A stretch of 64,000 nt of DNA from Telmatospirillum sp. (GTDB lineage Bacteria > Pseudomonadota > Alphaproteobacteria > Rhodospirillales > Magnetospirillaceae), in NCBI GenBank assembly GCA_031291415.1, contig JARLJB010000175.1, forward strand, positions 1 to 64,000. The letters run 5' to 3'. A program made the position numbers and the translations under genes. Shown one piece after another: positions 10,866 to 22,475 of the stretch. The notes under the pieces were generated by a model, which did no database searches, had not been told where the DNA came from, and was given only the letters and a program-made list of their open reading frames with translations. The number at the start of each line of letters is the position of its first letter. The stretch's first letter is position 1.

Positions 10866-13800
10866 TCATGACGTGAACTTGGCTGTGTCGGCGATCATCC
10901 GTACTTCGGCGGCCGAAGAGGCAGCCAGGGCGGTTTCGGCCGCCTTGCGGCAATCGTCGAGAGTGAACATGCGCAATGCCGCTTTGATCTCGGGTATGGC
11001 ACCCGGCACCACCGACAGCTCACGCACGCCGAGTCCGACGAGAATTGGCGCCGCCGCGGGATCCGAGGCGACCCCGCCGCATACCGCGATGGGGCGCTTG
11101 TGAAGCGCGGCCCCGGCCGCCGCTTGGCCGATGAGTCCGAGAACGCCGGGGTGCAGCGCGTCGATGCCTGCCGCCACGTTCGGATTGCCACGATCCATGG
11201 CCAGCGTGTACTGGGTGAGGTCATTGGTCCCCACCGAGAAGAAATCGGACACCTGTGCCAGACGGTCGGCGATGACGGCCGCGGCCGGCACCTCGATCAT
11301 GGCTCCCACGTCGATCGGTTCGGAACGGCCGAGGGCGGATCGTTCTTCTTCGACGATCGTTCGTACAGATTGCAGTTCCGACAGCGAGGCCACCATCGGC
11401 ACCAGGATGCGGCAGACGCCGAAGGGTGTTACCCGCAAGATGGCACGGATCTGCGTACGCAACAGCGCCGGTTGGCGCAGGCCGACGCGGATGCCACGCA
11501 AGCCCAGCACCGGGTTGTCCTCGGCGGGAAGCGGCAGATAGGCGAGTGGCTTGTCGCCTCCGACATCGAGCGTGCGGATGATCAGCGGCCGGCCGCCAAG
11601 GGTATCGGCGATCGCCTGGTATTCCGCCAATTGCTCATCTTCGTCCGGCGCTGCCTTGCGCTCGAGGAAGAGGAACTCGGTACGCAGGAGGCCGCAACCT
11701 TCGGCGCCCTCGGTCACCGCCGTGGCGGCATCGGCCAAATTGCCGAGATTGGCGAAGACCTGGACCCGCGTGCCGTCGGCAAGATGACAGTCCAGTGCGG
11801 CATGGGCACGGTTTTCGTTCCGGCGGGCCGTCCTCGTGGCGATGCTCTCCCGTGTTGCCGTCAAGACATCCTCTGGCGGAAACACATAGATTGTCGCGCC
11901 GTTGACCTTCACCGATGCGCCGTCGGGTATGCGCGCACCGTCCGGGCCGATGGCCACCACCGTCGGCAATCCGAGGCCGGCGGCCAGAATCGCCGCATGG
12001 GATGTCGGGCCACCGCCAATCATCAGCAGGGCTCCGAGATGACCGGGCGTCAGGCCCGCCAGTTCCGAAGGCAGTATTTCGTCTGCGAGCACAATGCTGC
12101 CCGGTGGAAGACTGGCCAATGGCGCATCGGGAGACCGGCCGGCAAGGACGGCGAGCACTTGCTGGCGAAGATCTCGCAAATCGGCGGTGCGCTCGACCAT
12201 GCGCGGGTCGTCGAGCCCGGCGAGTATCGATTCCTGCGCAGCGACCGCGTTCGACCACGCCCATTCGGCGCTCTTGCCTTGAGCTATCGCCGCCTTCGCC
12301 GTGTCGATCAGCTCCGGGTCGTCGAGAAGAGCGCTGTGGGCCTCAAAAATCTCCGCAAAACCCGGAGTCCGGGCGACCACGGAAGCCAGATGGTCGGAGA
12401 CGCGGACCAACGCTGTCTCGAAGCGCAGCGTCTCGACGGCGGTGTTGACATTGGTTTCGGCAAAGGCCGCCGTCAGGTGAATGCGGCGGGTGACGTGGCC
12501 CGCAGCCAACCCCGGGACGGCTGGCGTACCGTTGAGCACGACCTCCTGACCCGGCTGAAAGAAAAGGGGGGGGGATTTTTCGGTGGGCGCCGGCGTCTCC
12601 GCCGCAGTCGCGTCGACCGGCGATTCGCCGAGGCCACCGGCGATCATGCTGACCAGGCGGTCCGCCATGGCTGCAGCGTCGGCACCCTCGACGTCCAGGG
12701 TCAGGACATCGCCGAGCCGGGTTCCCAGCCCCATCAGTGCCACCACGCTCTTGGCATTGGCGCTTTTGCCCCGGCAGGTCAGAGATACCTTTCCGGCATG
12801 CTGTTTGGCCGCGTTGGCCAGTGTCGCCGCCGGTCGCGCGTGCAGACCGTGCGCAAGGGGAAGGCGCACCGTCACTTCGGCCAGGTCGGTGGTGGCGGCG
12901 GAGACCTCGGCCGGGTTCGTTCCTCCGACGACCGTCATCACCGGTGCACCGATCTCGACCTCCTGGTTCAAGAGGGCGGACGTGACATGGAAGGCGTCGC
13001 CGTTTGCCACGATCATCATGCTGACCAAAGACGGCACCCGGCCCGCGATGCGATCGCGATCAAAGGTTATAAGACGATCCCCGGTCCTTACCGTTTGGCC
13101 GTCTTTCACATGGGCCGTGAAGCCGTCGCCGTTCAACGACACGGTATCGACGCCGACATGGAGCAGAATTTCCGCGCCGTTTTCAGCCAAAATGGTCAAG
13201 GCGTGTTTGGCATTGTGCAGCGACAGAACCGTACCATCGCAGGGCGCCCGGACCTCGCCGATGGTTGGGTCGATGGCGAGACCATCACCGAGGATGCCCT
13301 GGGAAAAGACCGGGTCGGGCACTTCGGCGAGCGGCATCGTCCGGCCGGCATAGGGGGCGACGAGCCGAATTTCCGCTGAGCTGCGGGCCGTCCCGGTTTG
13401 CATGTTCGGGAACGCAGTCGCTGCGGTGTTGGGGGCAGGTTGCTTGGTCCGTCTCTTGAAGGGGAAGTCCTGAAGCCTCTCCTTCAGGCTCTTTTTCCTG
13501 GCGGGGGCCAGCGTCAACATCGAGTCGTCGTAACCGAAGAAGTAGGTGAGTATGGCTGAGCCGAAATAGGCGATGCCGCAAGCGACGAGGAACGCTCCGA
13601 AACCCTCGCCCATGAAGATGGGAAGAGTGAGAATGCCTGGAACGCCCATGGAAATCGCACCGCAGTTGAAGCTCGCGGCGATGGCGCCGGCGATGACCGC
13701 CATCACGACGCCGATGATGAAGGGCTTCTGGAACCGCAGCGTCACACCATAGATCGCCGGCTCGGTGATGCCAAAGATGCCCGACAGTGCCGCCGCTCCG

Positions 13801-14903
13801 GAAATGGCTTTCAATTGCGGGTCTTTTGTCTTCAGAAAGACGCCGAGCGCCGCGCCGGCCTGCGCGAAGGGGGACGGCCCGGTGGAAGCCTTCATGGTGT
13901 CGCGGTGGAAAATCGCGAGGTTGTTCATGGTGACGGGAATCAGACCCCAGTGGACGCCGAAGATGACCAGGATCTGCCACAGACCACCGAACAGCGCACC
14001 CGCCACGATCGGGCTGAAGTTGAAGGTGGCGGTGTAGCCGACGGCCAATCCATGGGCGATTTCGGATGCCACCGGACCGATGACCAGGAAGGCGGCCGGG
14101 GCAATGATGGCCATGCAGAGAAATGGCGTGGCGAAATTCTTGAAATGGACCGAAAGCCGGGCATTCAGGAAATGCTCCAGCTTGGCCATGGCGTAAACAG
14201 CGAGAATGATGGGTATTACGGTCGAAGAATAATTGATCGGCACGAAATCGATGCCCAGCAGCGAAATCTCCGTCTTCTTCTGGGCCAAGGCGACGATATC
14301 GGGATAGATCAGGGCCCCGGCGATCACCTGGGCGACGTAGGGGCTGGCCTCGAATTTCCGGGCGGAGGTGACAGCCAGAATCATCGGCAGAAAATAGAAG
14401 ACGCTGTTGGCTACCGCGTTGAAGACGACATAAGTGCCGGAACTGGTGGCCAGCCAGCCGGCGCTGAGGCAGATCATCAACAGGCCTTTGAGCATGCCAC
14501 CGCCGGCCAGGGCAAGAAGCATGGGCGCGAAGATCGACGAGATGATGTTGATCAGTTTCTCGATGATCGTTGCTTTTGACTTGTCGGAAGCCGTGTGCGT
14601 CCGATCCTCCGCCGTCTTATCGTCGCTGGCGGGTGCGTCAACGTCTGTGGGGACGTTTGTCACCTTGCCGATAGCATGAAAGACCTCCTGCACCGTATTG
14701 CCGATGACAATCTGATACTGTCCTCCGGCCTGTACGACGGCCAAGACGCCCGGGGTGTTCTGCAACGCGGTTTTGTCCGCCTTGCCTTCATCCCTCAGCG
14801 TAAATCTCAGGCGCGTGGCGCAGTAACTGACGGAAACGACATTGGTCTCGTTGCCCACGCCGGCGACCACGGCCTTTGCCAGATCCGTAAAGTCTTTACT
14901 CAT
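10866..14903 (-). CDS. Single-chain PTS: EIIBCA-HPr-EI fusion, beta-glucoside type
   Basis: Inner-membrane phosphotransferase permease of 1345 aa that appears to contain every PTS step. Domains in order: EIIB (1-80, phospho-Cys28 in SYCATRLRF), EIIC membrane domain (about 110-460, with GITEPAIYGV), EIIA of the Glc/Bgl type (about 525-650, His582 in LHVGVDTV), HPr (about 675-755, His688 in HGLHARPAA) and EI (about 790-1345, His969 in GGGPTSHAAI, PEP-site VGTNDLTQY and Cys1275 in AVCGG). All phospho-acceptors are present. GGAGG lies 7 bp before the ATG. It follows the GH1 gene by 83 bp, so imported beta-glucoside 6-phosphate would be cleaved by that enzyme. Confidence 0.95.
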   Translation of the reverse strand: MSKDFTDLAKAVVAGVGNETNVVSVSYCATRLRFTLRDEGKADKTALQNTPGVLAVVQAGGQYQIVIGNTVQEVFHAIGKVTNVPTDVDAPASDDKTAEDRTHTASDKSKATIIEKLINIISSIFAPMLLALAGGGMLKGLLMICLSAGWLATSSGTYVVFNAVANSVFYFLPMILAVTSARKFEASPYVAQVIAGALIYPDIVALAQKKTEISLLGIDFVPINYSSTVIPIILAVYAMAKLEHFLNARLSVHFKNFATPFLCMAIIAPAAFLVIGPVASEIAHGLAVGYTATFNFSPIVAGALFGGLWQILVIFGVHWGLIPVTMNNLAIFHRDTMKASTGPSPFAQAGAALGVFLKTKDPQLKAISGAAALSGIFGITEPAIYGVTLRFQKPFIIGVVMAVIAGAIAASFNCGAISMGVPGILTLPIFMGEGFGAFLVACGIAYFGSAILTYFFGYDDSMLTLAPARKKSLKERLQDFPFKRRTKQPAPNTAATAFPNMQTGTARSSAEIRLVAPYAGRTMPLAEVPDPVFSQGILGDGLAIDPTIGEVRAPCDGTVLSLHNAKHALTILAENGAEILLHVGVDTVSLNGDGFTAHVKDGQTVRTGDRLITFDRDRIAGRVPSLVSMMIVANGDAFHVTSALLNQEVEIGAPVMTVVGGTNPAEVSAATTDLAEVTVRLPLAHGLHARPAATLANAAKQHAGKVSLTCRGKSANAKSVVALMGLGTRLGDVLTLDVEGADAAAMADRLVSMIAGGLGESPVDATAAETPAPTEKSPPLFFQPGQEVVLNGTPAVPGLAAGHVTRRIHLTAAFAETNVNTAVETLRFETALVRVSDHLASVVARTPGFAEIFEAHSALLDDPELIDTAKAAIAQGKSAEWAWSNAVAAQESILAGLDDPRMVERTADLRDLRQQVLAVLAGRSPDAPLASLPPGSIVLADEILPSELAGLTPGHLGALLMIGGGPTSHAAILAAGLGLPTVVAIGPDGARIPDGASVKVNGATIYVFPPEDVLTATRESIATRTARRNENRAHAALDCHLADGTRVQVFANLGNLADAATAVTEGAEGCGLLRTEFLFLERKAAPDEDEQLAEYQAIADTLGGRPLIIRTLDVGGDKPLAYLPLPAEDNPVLGLRGIRVGLRQPALLRTQIRAILRVTPFGVCRILVPMVASLSELQSVRTIVEEERSALGRSEPIDVGAMIEVPAAAVIADRLAQVSDFFSVGTNDLTQYTLAMDRGNPNVAAGIDALHPGVLGLIGQAAAGAALHKRPIAVCGGVASDPAAAPILVGLGVRELSVVPGAIPEIKAALRMFTLDDCRKAAETALAASSAAEVRMIADTAKFTS

Positions 14904-14986
14904 TATTATTCCTCCCTAGCATATTTTTGCTAGATTGTTTTACTTATCATGTTCCCCTGCTTTAGGAGCATGTCGGCGCGTTGTAA

Positions 14987-16390
14987 TCAAAGAATGGCGC
15001 CGTTTGTTGCGACGACTTTGCGGTACCAGGAAAAACTCAGCTTTTTCTTGCGGGTCAGACCATTTTTATAATCGACATAGACGAATCCATATTGTTTTTG
15101 ATAGCCGTTCAGCCAGGACAGCAAATCGATGAACGACCAGTGATAATAACCGCGGACATTGGCACCGGAACTGATGGCCTCGGCGATCGCCTTGACATGG
15201 GCGCGTAGATAGTCAATGCGCGGTTGATCTCGAATCTCGCCATTCTCAAGTGGATCCTTGGTCCCGATGCCATTTTCGGTGATATAGATCGGAATGTTCC
15301 CGTATCTTTTGGTGATCCGCATGAGTGAAGCCGTTAGCCCATCCGGATAAATCTCCCAATCCCAATCAGTAAAATTACCATTTGGATTCTTAACTACCTT
15401 GAATAGACCTTTAAAAGCTACGCCTACAGCCGAACCCTTCTTTCCAGAAGTGTTTATTTCATACGAATTTTCGTCCGGATTGGCCTCGATCATTCCACGT
15501 TTGTAGTAATTTATTCCGACGAAGTCGCATATGTTGTCGCGCAACAGTTCCTCGTCTCCGGGGGCAAAAACGGGGGCTTTCAGGGATTCCTGGGTTCTTG
15601 CCAGCAAGTCCGCCGGGTATGTGCCTTTGAGGACTGGATCAAAGAACCAATGTGTGTAGACCCCTTCGGCCAAAGCGCAGGCTGCGAGATCGCCCGGCGA
15701 CTGGGTCAGCGGGTCGTTCGGCTGCATGACATTGACTAATCCGATCTGCCCTTTCACGCCTAGTTGACGAAACGAGCGTACGGCCCGCGCGTGCGACAGA
15801 AACATGTGATGGCAGGCTTGAATTGCCCTTGTCGGATCCTTGAGACCGGGGGGGTGTTTGGCGGTGATGTATCCCAGTCCAAGGAAAATGATCGGTTCGT
15901 TGAATGTCGACCACAGCGTCACCCGATCACCAAAGCGCGAAAAACATAAACGGGCGTAATTGTCGAAGGCGTCAATAATTTCGCGCGAATCCCAGCCGCC
16001 GAAATCGTCCTGCAAAGCCTGCGGAAGATCCCAATGATAGAGCGTGACCATCGGTTTGATGTCGTATTTGAGCAGTTCACCGATCAGGTCGTTATAGAAC
16101 TTGATGCCCGCTTCGTTGATTTCTCCACGACCTTTGGGAAGGATACGCGGCCAGGAAATCGAAAAACGATAGCTCTTCAGACCCATTTCGGCCATTAAGG
16201 CGACATCTTCTTTGTAGCGGTGGTAGTGATCCGCCGCGACATCGCCATTCGTGCCTTCGTAGGTGGTTCCCGGCAGGTGAGAATAGACATCCCAGATGGA
16301 CGGGCCTTTGCCATCGGCATCGTGTCCGCCCTCCACCTGATAGGCGGCGGTCGCCGCACCCCACAGGAAGTCTTTGGGGAACTCACTCAA
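14987..16390 (-). CDS. GH1 beta-glucosidase / 6-phospho-beta-glucosidase
   Basis: Cytoplasmic retaining glycosidase, 467 aa. GH1 features: FLWGAATAAYQVEGG at the N-terminus, acid/base Glu165 in STFNEP, nucleophile Glu372 in YITENG. No signal peptide. The start is a TTG with GGAG 8 bp upstream; no ATG fits the family N-terminus. As the first gene before a PTS permease it may act on phosphorylated beta-glucosides, although family GH1 also includes non-phospho enzymes. Controlled by the operator-promoter about 120 bp upstream. Confidence 0.92.
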   Translation of the reverse strand: MSEFPKDFLWGAATAAYQVEGGHDADGKGPSIWDVYSHLPGTTYEGTNGDVAADHYHRYKEDVALMAEMGLKSYRFSISWPRILPKGRGEINEAGIKFYNDLIGELLKYDIKPMVTLYHWDLPQALQDDFGGWDSREIIDAFDNYARLCFSRFGDRVTLWSTFNEPIIFLGLGYITAKHPPGLKDPTRAIQACHHMFLSHARAVRSFRQLGVKGQIGLVNVMQPNDPLTQSPGDLAACALAEGVYTHWFFDPVLKGTYPADLLARTQESLKAPVFAPGDEELLRDNICDFVGINYYKRGMIEANPDENSYEINTSGKKGSAVGVAFKGLFKVVKNPNGNFTDWDWEIYPDGLTASLMRITKRYGNIPIYITENGIGTKDPLENGEIRDQPRIDYLRAHVKAIAEAISSGANVRGYYHWSFIDLLSWLNGYQKQYGFVYVDYKNGLTRKKKLSFSWYRKVVATNGAIL

Positions 16391-16508
16391 TTGGCTACTC
16401 CTGCTGCTAACGCTTTGTGACGAACCTTGATCATTTTCGTGACTTTGCCCGCGATATGCCCCGGTGGTTGGCCGATAATAGGGCGTGTGGTGTCATAAAA
16501 CCGATTTC

Positions 16509-16556
16509 TGTAACCGCTTCCATAAACATTCCAGTCGAATACCGCGCGACTGTCAA
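16509..16556 (-). promoter_or_regulatory. Promoter with LacI-type operator for the GH1-PTS-kinase operon
   Basis: Minus-strand TTGACA (16551-16556), 17 bp spacer, TGGAAT (16528-16533), then 5 bp and the operator TGGAAGCGGTTACA (16509-16522). It matches the two porin operators except for one base and continues into the same GAAATCGGTTTT block. Confidence 0.7.
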
Positions 16557-16576
16557 GCCTAACTTCCGCCGAGCCG

Positions 16577-17371
16577 TCAGCCCCGGCGGGCTGTCTGGCT
16601 GGGAGCCAGGACGAAGCGGATGCCGTGGATCTCGATATCCGTCGGGTCGGCGCTGTCGCTGTTTTCGGGGGCTGGGACATAACGGAGGCCGTTACGGGTC
16701 AGCGTCGGAACGCAGTGACCGTCTCCGCCGCCGAAGGCCTTGAGCCGACGCCGCAATTCGTGGCTTTCGATGTCGGGTGGAATCGCGCAGCAGGCCGCGA
16801 AGGTCTTTCGCGTCGTGCGCCGGGACGCCCAGGAAATGGTGAGTCGGGCCAACGGTTGGTTGCTGGTGACCAAAGTGCCGGCCAAGCTGGTGAACAGCCG
16901 GTCCATGCTGGCCAAGGCCAGGAAAGTCAGATCCTGGACGCTGGCATCGGCAGGCACCGGAAATTTGTCGAGGCCGATAATCGGACCGGCGTCGACCTGT
17001 TCGATCATTTCATGGACCGTCGTCCCATAGCGCGACGCCCCGTCATAGACGGCGAAGTGGCATGGTGCCCAGCCGGGATAGGTCGGCGGACCTGGATGAA
17101 AATTGTAAGCCAAGAAACCGAGAGAATGCAGAATGTCGGGGGGGACGATGCATTTGCTGCCGAAAGATAAGAGCCTCGCACCTGCAAGTCTATCAGGCGG
17201 AATACTGCGTAAATCATCGAGAGATTCTGCGAGTTTTATAGAAATTTTGTCGCTATGTCGCCGAAGAATTGGCACAAGGCTCCCCTCGACCACTTTGCTT
17301 GTCAGCAAAATGATTGTCGAGATCGGGGAGTCTGATGCCTTCTGCGAGTTCACCTGCATCGAAAGCGACAT
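16577..17371 (-). CDS. Formyltransferase-family protein
   Basis: 264 aa protein with the formyl_trans_N core: NFHPGPPTYPGWAPCHFAV followed by YGTTVHEMIEQVDAGPII, which contain the folate-binding and catalytic Asn-His-Asp-like residues of methionyl-tRNA and sugar-nucleotide formyltransferases. The C-terminal part lacks a recognisable tRNA-binding domain, so it is a formyltransferase-like enzyme of unknown acceptor. Ribosome binding site is weak. It is near the GH1 operon but divides from it by the promoter block and may be an independent gene. Confidence 0.8.
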   Translation of the reverse strand: MSLSMQVNSQKASDSPISTIILLTSKVVEGSLVPILRRHSDKISIKLAESLDDLRSIPPDRLAGARLLSFGSKCIVPPDILHSLGFLAYNFHPGPPTYPGWAPCHFAVYDGASRYGTTVHEMIEQVDAGPIIGLDKFPVPADASVQDLTFLALASMDRLFTSLAGTLVTSNQPLARLTISWASRRTTRKTFAACCAIPPDIESHELRRRLKAFGGGDGHCVPTLTRNGLRYVPAPENSDSADPTDIEIHGIRFVLAPSQTARRG

Positions 17372-17607
17372 CTTGGTTTCGCGAAATCATGAGCGATCCG
17401 CACGGATACCACTATGTCTGAAAGGGCGGCCTATCGCTTCCGACCAAAAGCGATAGCCGCCGCAATTTCTATTTCCGTCATTGCCGGACGTGATCCGGCA
17501 ATCCATGGCGGCATAAACCAGACGGCATGGTTTGGTCAGACCATGTGGATGCTCGTGTCAAGCACGAGCATGACGATGTTAGGTAGAACAATAAGGTATA
17601 AACTTTC
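17372..17607. repeat. Gap with three palindromes, including a GTCATnGCC repeat
   Basis: No gene. Three inverted repeats stand close together: TATCGCTT/AAGCGATA (17432-17455), the GTCATTGCCGG...CCGGCAATCCA palindrome (17476-17508) related to that near position 112, and ATGCTCGTG/CACGAGCAT (17549-17571). One of them probably ends the transporter-monooxygenase operon, but none has a clear T-run. Confidence 0.5.
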
Positions 17608-18219
17608 TCAAATATCTGACGATGTCGCCTGCGGTTCGCCGAGCGAGAGCATCAGGCGGTTGGCCCAGTTGAAGAAGGCGGCCCCGTGGATCAGATCGGA
17701 AATGGCAAGGTCGTCCAGACCGACCTCGCGCAGGCGTGATATGTGCTCGGGGCCGAAGGCGACCGGCGTCGCGGTCAGCGCCGTTGTGGCGGCGATAACC
17801 GCGTTCCAACGCTCATCAATGTCGACGCCGATGCCCTCGTCGAGCAGGCGCTGCACATCGTCCCGCCGTTTCGAATGAACCGACGCGAAGCCGGAATGCA
17901 CCGAAGCGCAGTAGATGCAGCCGTTGCGTCGCGACGTTGCCGCCGCCGCCAGTTCGCGTTCGGCACGGGGCAGGCCACCCTTGGTATTGTAGAAGATATC
18001 CTTATCGGTCAGCGTCCGGGCCTCGAGGATGGCGGGATCACGGGCGAGAAGGCGGAAATAGGCCGATTTGATGCGGGCCGCGTCGACCAGGGCGGTCTTT
18101 TGAACCTCGCTCAGGTCATCGGCGGCAACCGGTTCGAGCCAGGGCAGCCAGTCCAGTTCATCCTGGGTGAAGGCCTTCGGGGGGATATTGTCGGGGTGGG
18201 GGATGATCTGATCGGTCAT
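17608..18219 (-). CDS. AhpD-like alkylhydroperoxidase-domain protein (Avi_7169 type)
   Basis: 203 aa protein with a carboxymuconolactone decarboxylase/AhpD fold. The redox motif CIYCASVH (CxxC plus His) sits near the middle after RAERELAAAATSRRNG. Proteins of this kind form a family seen next to a partner CMD protein and a luciferase-like monooxygenase, exactly as here. Likely cytoplasmic peroxide or radical-handling role; the true substrate is unknown. It begins one base after the upstream gene's stop. Confidence 0.85.
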   Translation of the reverse strand: MTDQIIPHPDNIPPKAFTQDELDWLPWLEPVAADDLSEVQKTALVDAARIKSAYFRLLARDPAILEARTLTDKDIFYNTKGGLPRAERELAAAATSRRNGCIYCASVHSGFASVHSKRRDDVQRLLDEGIGVDIDERWNAVIAATTALTATPVAFGPEHISRLREVGLDDLAISDLIHGAAFFNWANRLMLSLGEPQATSSDI

Positions 18220-18220
18220 G

Positions 18221-18841
18221 TCAATGTCTCGGCGAATGGGATGAAATCGAAAGGGTCCGCAGACCGATAACGGCGCGGATCTGGAACGACAGGAACGCCG
18301 CCAGTTGCGACAAGGTCACGATGCCGTCCGTCGTCCATCCGGCCGCCAGCAGGGCGGCAAGCGCCTCGGGCTTGGCGTCGCGCGGATGAAAGACCAAAAG
18401 GTGGACATGCTCGAACGCCGCCGTCAGACGGTGGCCCAATGTCGTCTGTCCTTCCTCGGAGACCTGGTATCGCGGACCGGCGACGCTTTCCGTCGCCAGC
18501 CGGCCCTCGGGATAGGTCCCGTAAGGTCCCTCTGTCAGTCCCCGGCCGATCTCGCCCGCCACGGCGTCGGCAAGATCGGAGCCGTGGGCGGCCAACCGGG
18601 CGCCATAGAAGGCGGCGACGGCGGGATCGCCATGCAGGCCGGCGATAAAGGTGGCCAAAGCGTAACGCTCGCGCAAGGTGACCGCGTCCGGTGAAGCTGG
18701 CTCGAACAACGCCGCAAAACTGCGTTGCGCCTGCTCGCGGGCTTGCGGACGGGCGGCACGGACGTCACCCAGCGGCGAGCCGGTGGAAATGCCGGCCAGC
18801 AAACTGATCACGTCAGGTGTCGGAGTGGGCAGGGTGGTCAT
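18221..18841 (-). CDS. CMD-domain protein (Avi_7170 type)
   Basis: 206 aa partner of the AhpD-like protein, with helical CMD character (RERYALATFIAGLHGDPAV) but no CxxC, so it is probably non-redox or a structural partner. AGGAAAGGAAA precedes the ATG. The gene lies between the monooxygenase and the AhpD-like gene in one operon. Function is not established for this family. Confidence 0.82.
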   Translation of the reverse strand: MTTLPTPTPDVISLLAGISTGSPLGDVRAARPQAREQAQRSFAALFEPASPDAVTLRERYALATFIAGLHGDPAVAAFYGARLAAHGSDLADAVAGEIGRGLTEGPYGTYPEGRLATESVAGPRYQVSEEGQTTLGHRLTAAFEHVHLLVFHPRDAKPEALAALLAAGWTTDGIVTLSQLAAFLSFQIRAVIGLRTLSISSHSPRH

Positions 18842-18886
18842 CGTGGTGTTTCCTTTCCTGTTATGCCGGAGGCGCGCAATGCGCTG

Positions 18887-19917
18887 TCAACCGGCAACCA
18901 CCGCCAGACGGGGTTCCACTGTCCGGCCCGGCCAGCCCAGTGCCGGGGCGACCTTGTCGGCGACCAACTCGAGGGAGCGCAGAATCAGCGGATGCGGCGG
19001 ATCGATCGAGTGGACCTGGAACACCAGATCGGTGGCCCGCGACAGGGCGGTGTCGGCTTGCAGGCTTTCGATGACCTCGTCCGGCGTACCGATGTGAACG
19101 TCGAAAGCGGCGATCAGGTCGGCCAGGGTGCGGCCGCGCACCTTGTGCCCACTGGCGATGAAGCGGTCGAGGGCGGCGTTCAGTCCAATCTCGGCGTAGC
19201 GCAACGCCTCCTTGCGGTCATCGGCGACGAACAGCGTGCGGGAACCGAGGATGCGGGGCGTCCGGCCGGGCGGCAGGGCTGCCAGATAGGCGTCGATGAC
19301 CGGGTGCTGAATGTCCGACAGGGTGGCGTCGGGATCGTCGGCAGGACGTGGTTGGGTGCGTGACAACATCAGGCCGTCGCCGGCCTGTCCGGCCCGTATG
19401 CCGCCAGCCACCGAAAAGGTCGCCTGCCAGACGCGATCGATCAGATGGGGCGCCGCCGGGTAGAGGTGGTTTTCGTCATGTCCGAGGCGCCGGCCGCGCC
19501 AGGCGTCGAGCACCGTCTGGTAATAGCGGCCGAAGATCTCGCCCCGTTGGCTGGCTTGCAGGCCGAAGGCCTCGAACGAGGCCGGCGTCGCTCCGGTCCC
19601 CAGGCCGACTTCCAGACGGCCGCCGGACAGCAGGTCGAGAACGGCGGCGTCCTCGGCGACCCGCACGGGATTTTCCATCGGCAGGGTGATGACCCCGGTC
19701 CCAAGGCGGATCCGGCTGGTGCGGGCGGCGACGTGGGCGAGGAAGACGAAGGGGGAGGGCAGGCCGCCCTCGGCTTCGTGGAAATGGTGTTGGGCGATCC
19801 AGGTGCTGTCGAAACCGACTTTTTCGGCCTGCACGATCTGTTCGGTGACGAGACGGTAGCGCTCTGCCGCCGTCGCGTTGTCGAGAAGGCGGCTGAAGAA
19901 GCCGAGACGTTTGGTGG

Positions 19918-19921
<4 letters not shown>
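18887..19921 (-). CDS. FMN-dependent luciferase-like monooxygenase (KPN_01858 type)
   Basis: 344 aa flavin monooxygenase of the bacterial luciferase class. N-terminal LGFFSRL, then WIAQHHFHEAEGGLPSPFV, RIRLGTGVITLPMENPVRVAEDAA and SGGRLEVGLGTG follow the family pattern. It needs reduced FMN from a separate reductase, not seen here. The ATG overlaps the stop of the transporter ATPase by 4 nt and AGGAGG lies upstream, so the enzyme and transporter are co-produced. In this sulfur-rich setting an organosulfur or amine substrate is possible, but that is inference. Confidence 0.88.
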
Positions 19922-21602
<1,681 letters not shown>

Positions 21603-21606
<4 letters not shown>

Positions 21607-22475
21607 TCGGGTCTCCCGCGCAAGGAAAGGCTGATCCGGTTGGTGGCCAGGACGACGATGACGACGGCAACGCCGGGAAAGATGCTCATCCACCAGGCGG
21701 TGGCGATGTAGCGTCGTCCTTCGGCGATCATCAGGCCCCATTCCGGCATCGGCGGTTGGGCGCCGTATCCCAGGAAGCCGAGCGTCGAGATCGACAGAAT
21801 GGCGCTGCCGAATTGCAGCGCGGCCAAGGCCATCACCGGCGTCAGGGCGTTGGGGAGCACGTGGCGCCAGAGTACGGCGAGGACGCTCCCGCCACTGCCG
21901 AACGCCGCCTCGACATAGTCGGCGGTGCGGACCCGTGCGACCTCCGAACGGGCCAGGCGGGCGAAGCTGGCGACCGAGCTGACGCCGACGGCGATGGCGG
22001 CGTTGATGGTGCCGAACCCCAACAGGATGATGATGCTGAGCGACAACAGCAGGGCCGGCACCGCCAGCAGCACATCGACCATCCGCATGATGATGTCGTC
22101 GGCCAGGCGTCCGGCCGATCCGGCGATCAACCCGAGAAGGGTGCCGGCGACCAGTCCGACGCCGACGGCGACGAAAGCCCCGGACAGGGTGTGAACCGAA
22201 CCGAAGATGATCCGGGCCAGCACATCTCGTCCCAACTCGTCTGTTCCCAACCAATGGACGCCGCCGGGTGGCAGTCGATGCTGCAAGGCCAGTCCCGCGG
22301 TGCCGCTGTAGGCGGTGAACAGGTCGGGGGCCAGGGACCAGGCGGCGGCGATGGCGATGATGAGCCAGGCAAGCGCCAGACTGGTTGGAATCCTTGCGAA
22401 CCGGGGAAGCCGCAGCCAGGCCGGCCGGTCCGGCGACAGGTCGCGGCGTGTTTCGATCGGGTCGGCTACCGTCAC
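21603..22475 (-). CDS. Dipeptide-type ABC transporter permease (DppC-like)
   Basis: 290 aa inner-membrane permease. N-terminal single helix (SLALAWLIIAIAAAWSLAP), then the HWLGTDELGRDVLARI motif typical of DppC/OppC, several helices and the EAA loop ADYVEAAFGSGG...HVLPNAL. The start is GTG overlapping the upstream stop by 4 nt (GTGA), with AAAGGG before it. The long open frame upstream of this start is a shadow of the first permease. Confidence 0.9.

Noticed and set aside
21607-22254. N-terminal extension of the double ATPase
   Set aside because: Arg/His-rich shadow of the permease in another frame; ABC homology starts at the TTG overlapping the permease stop.
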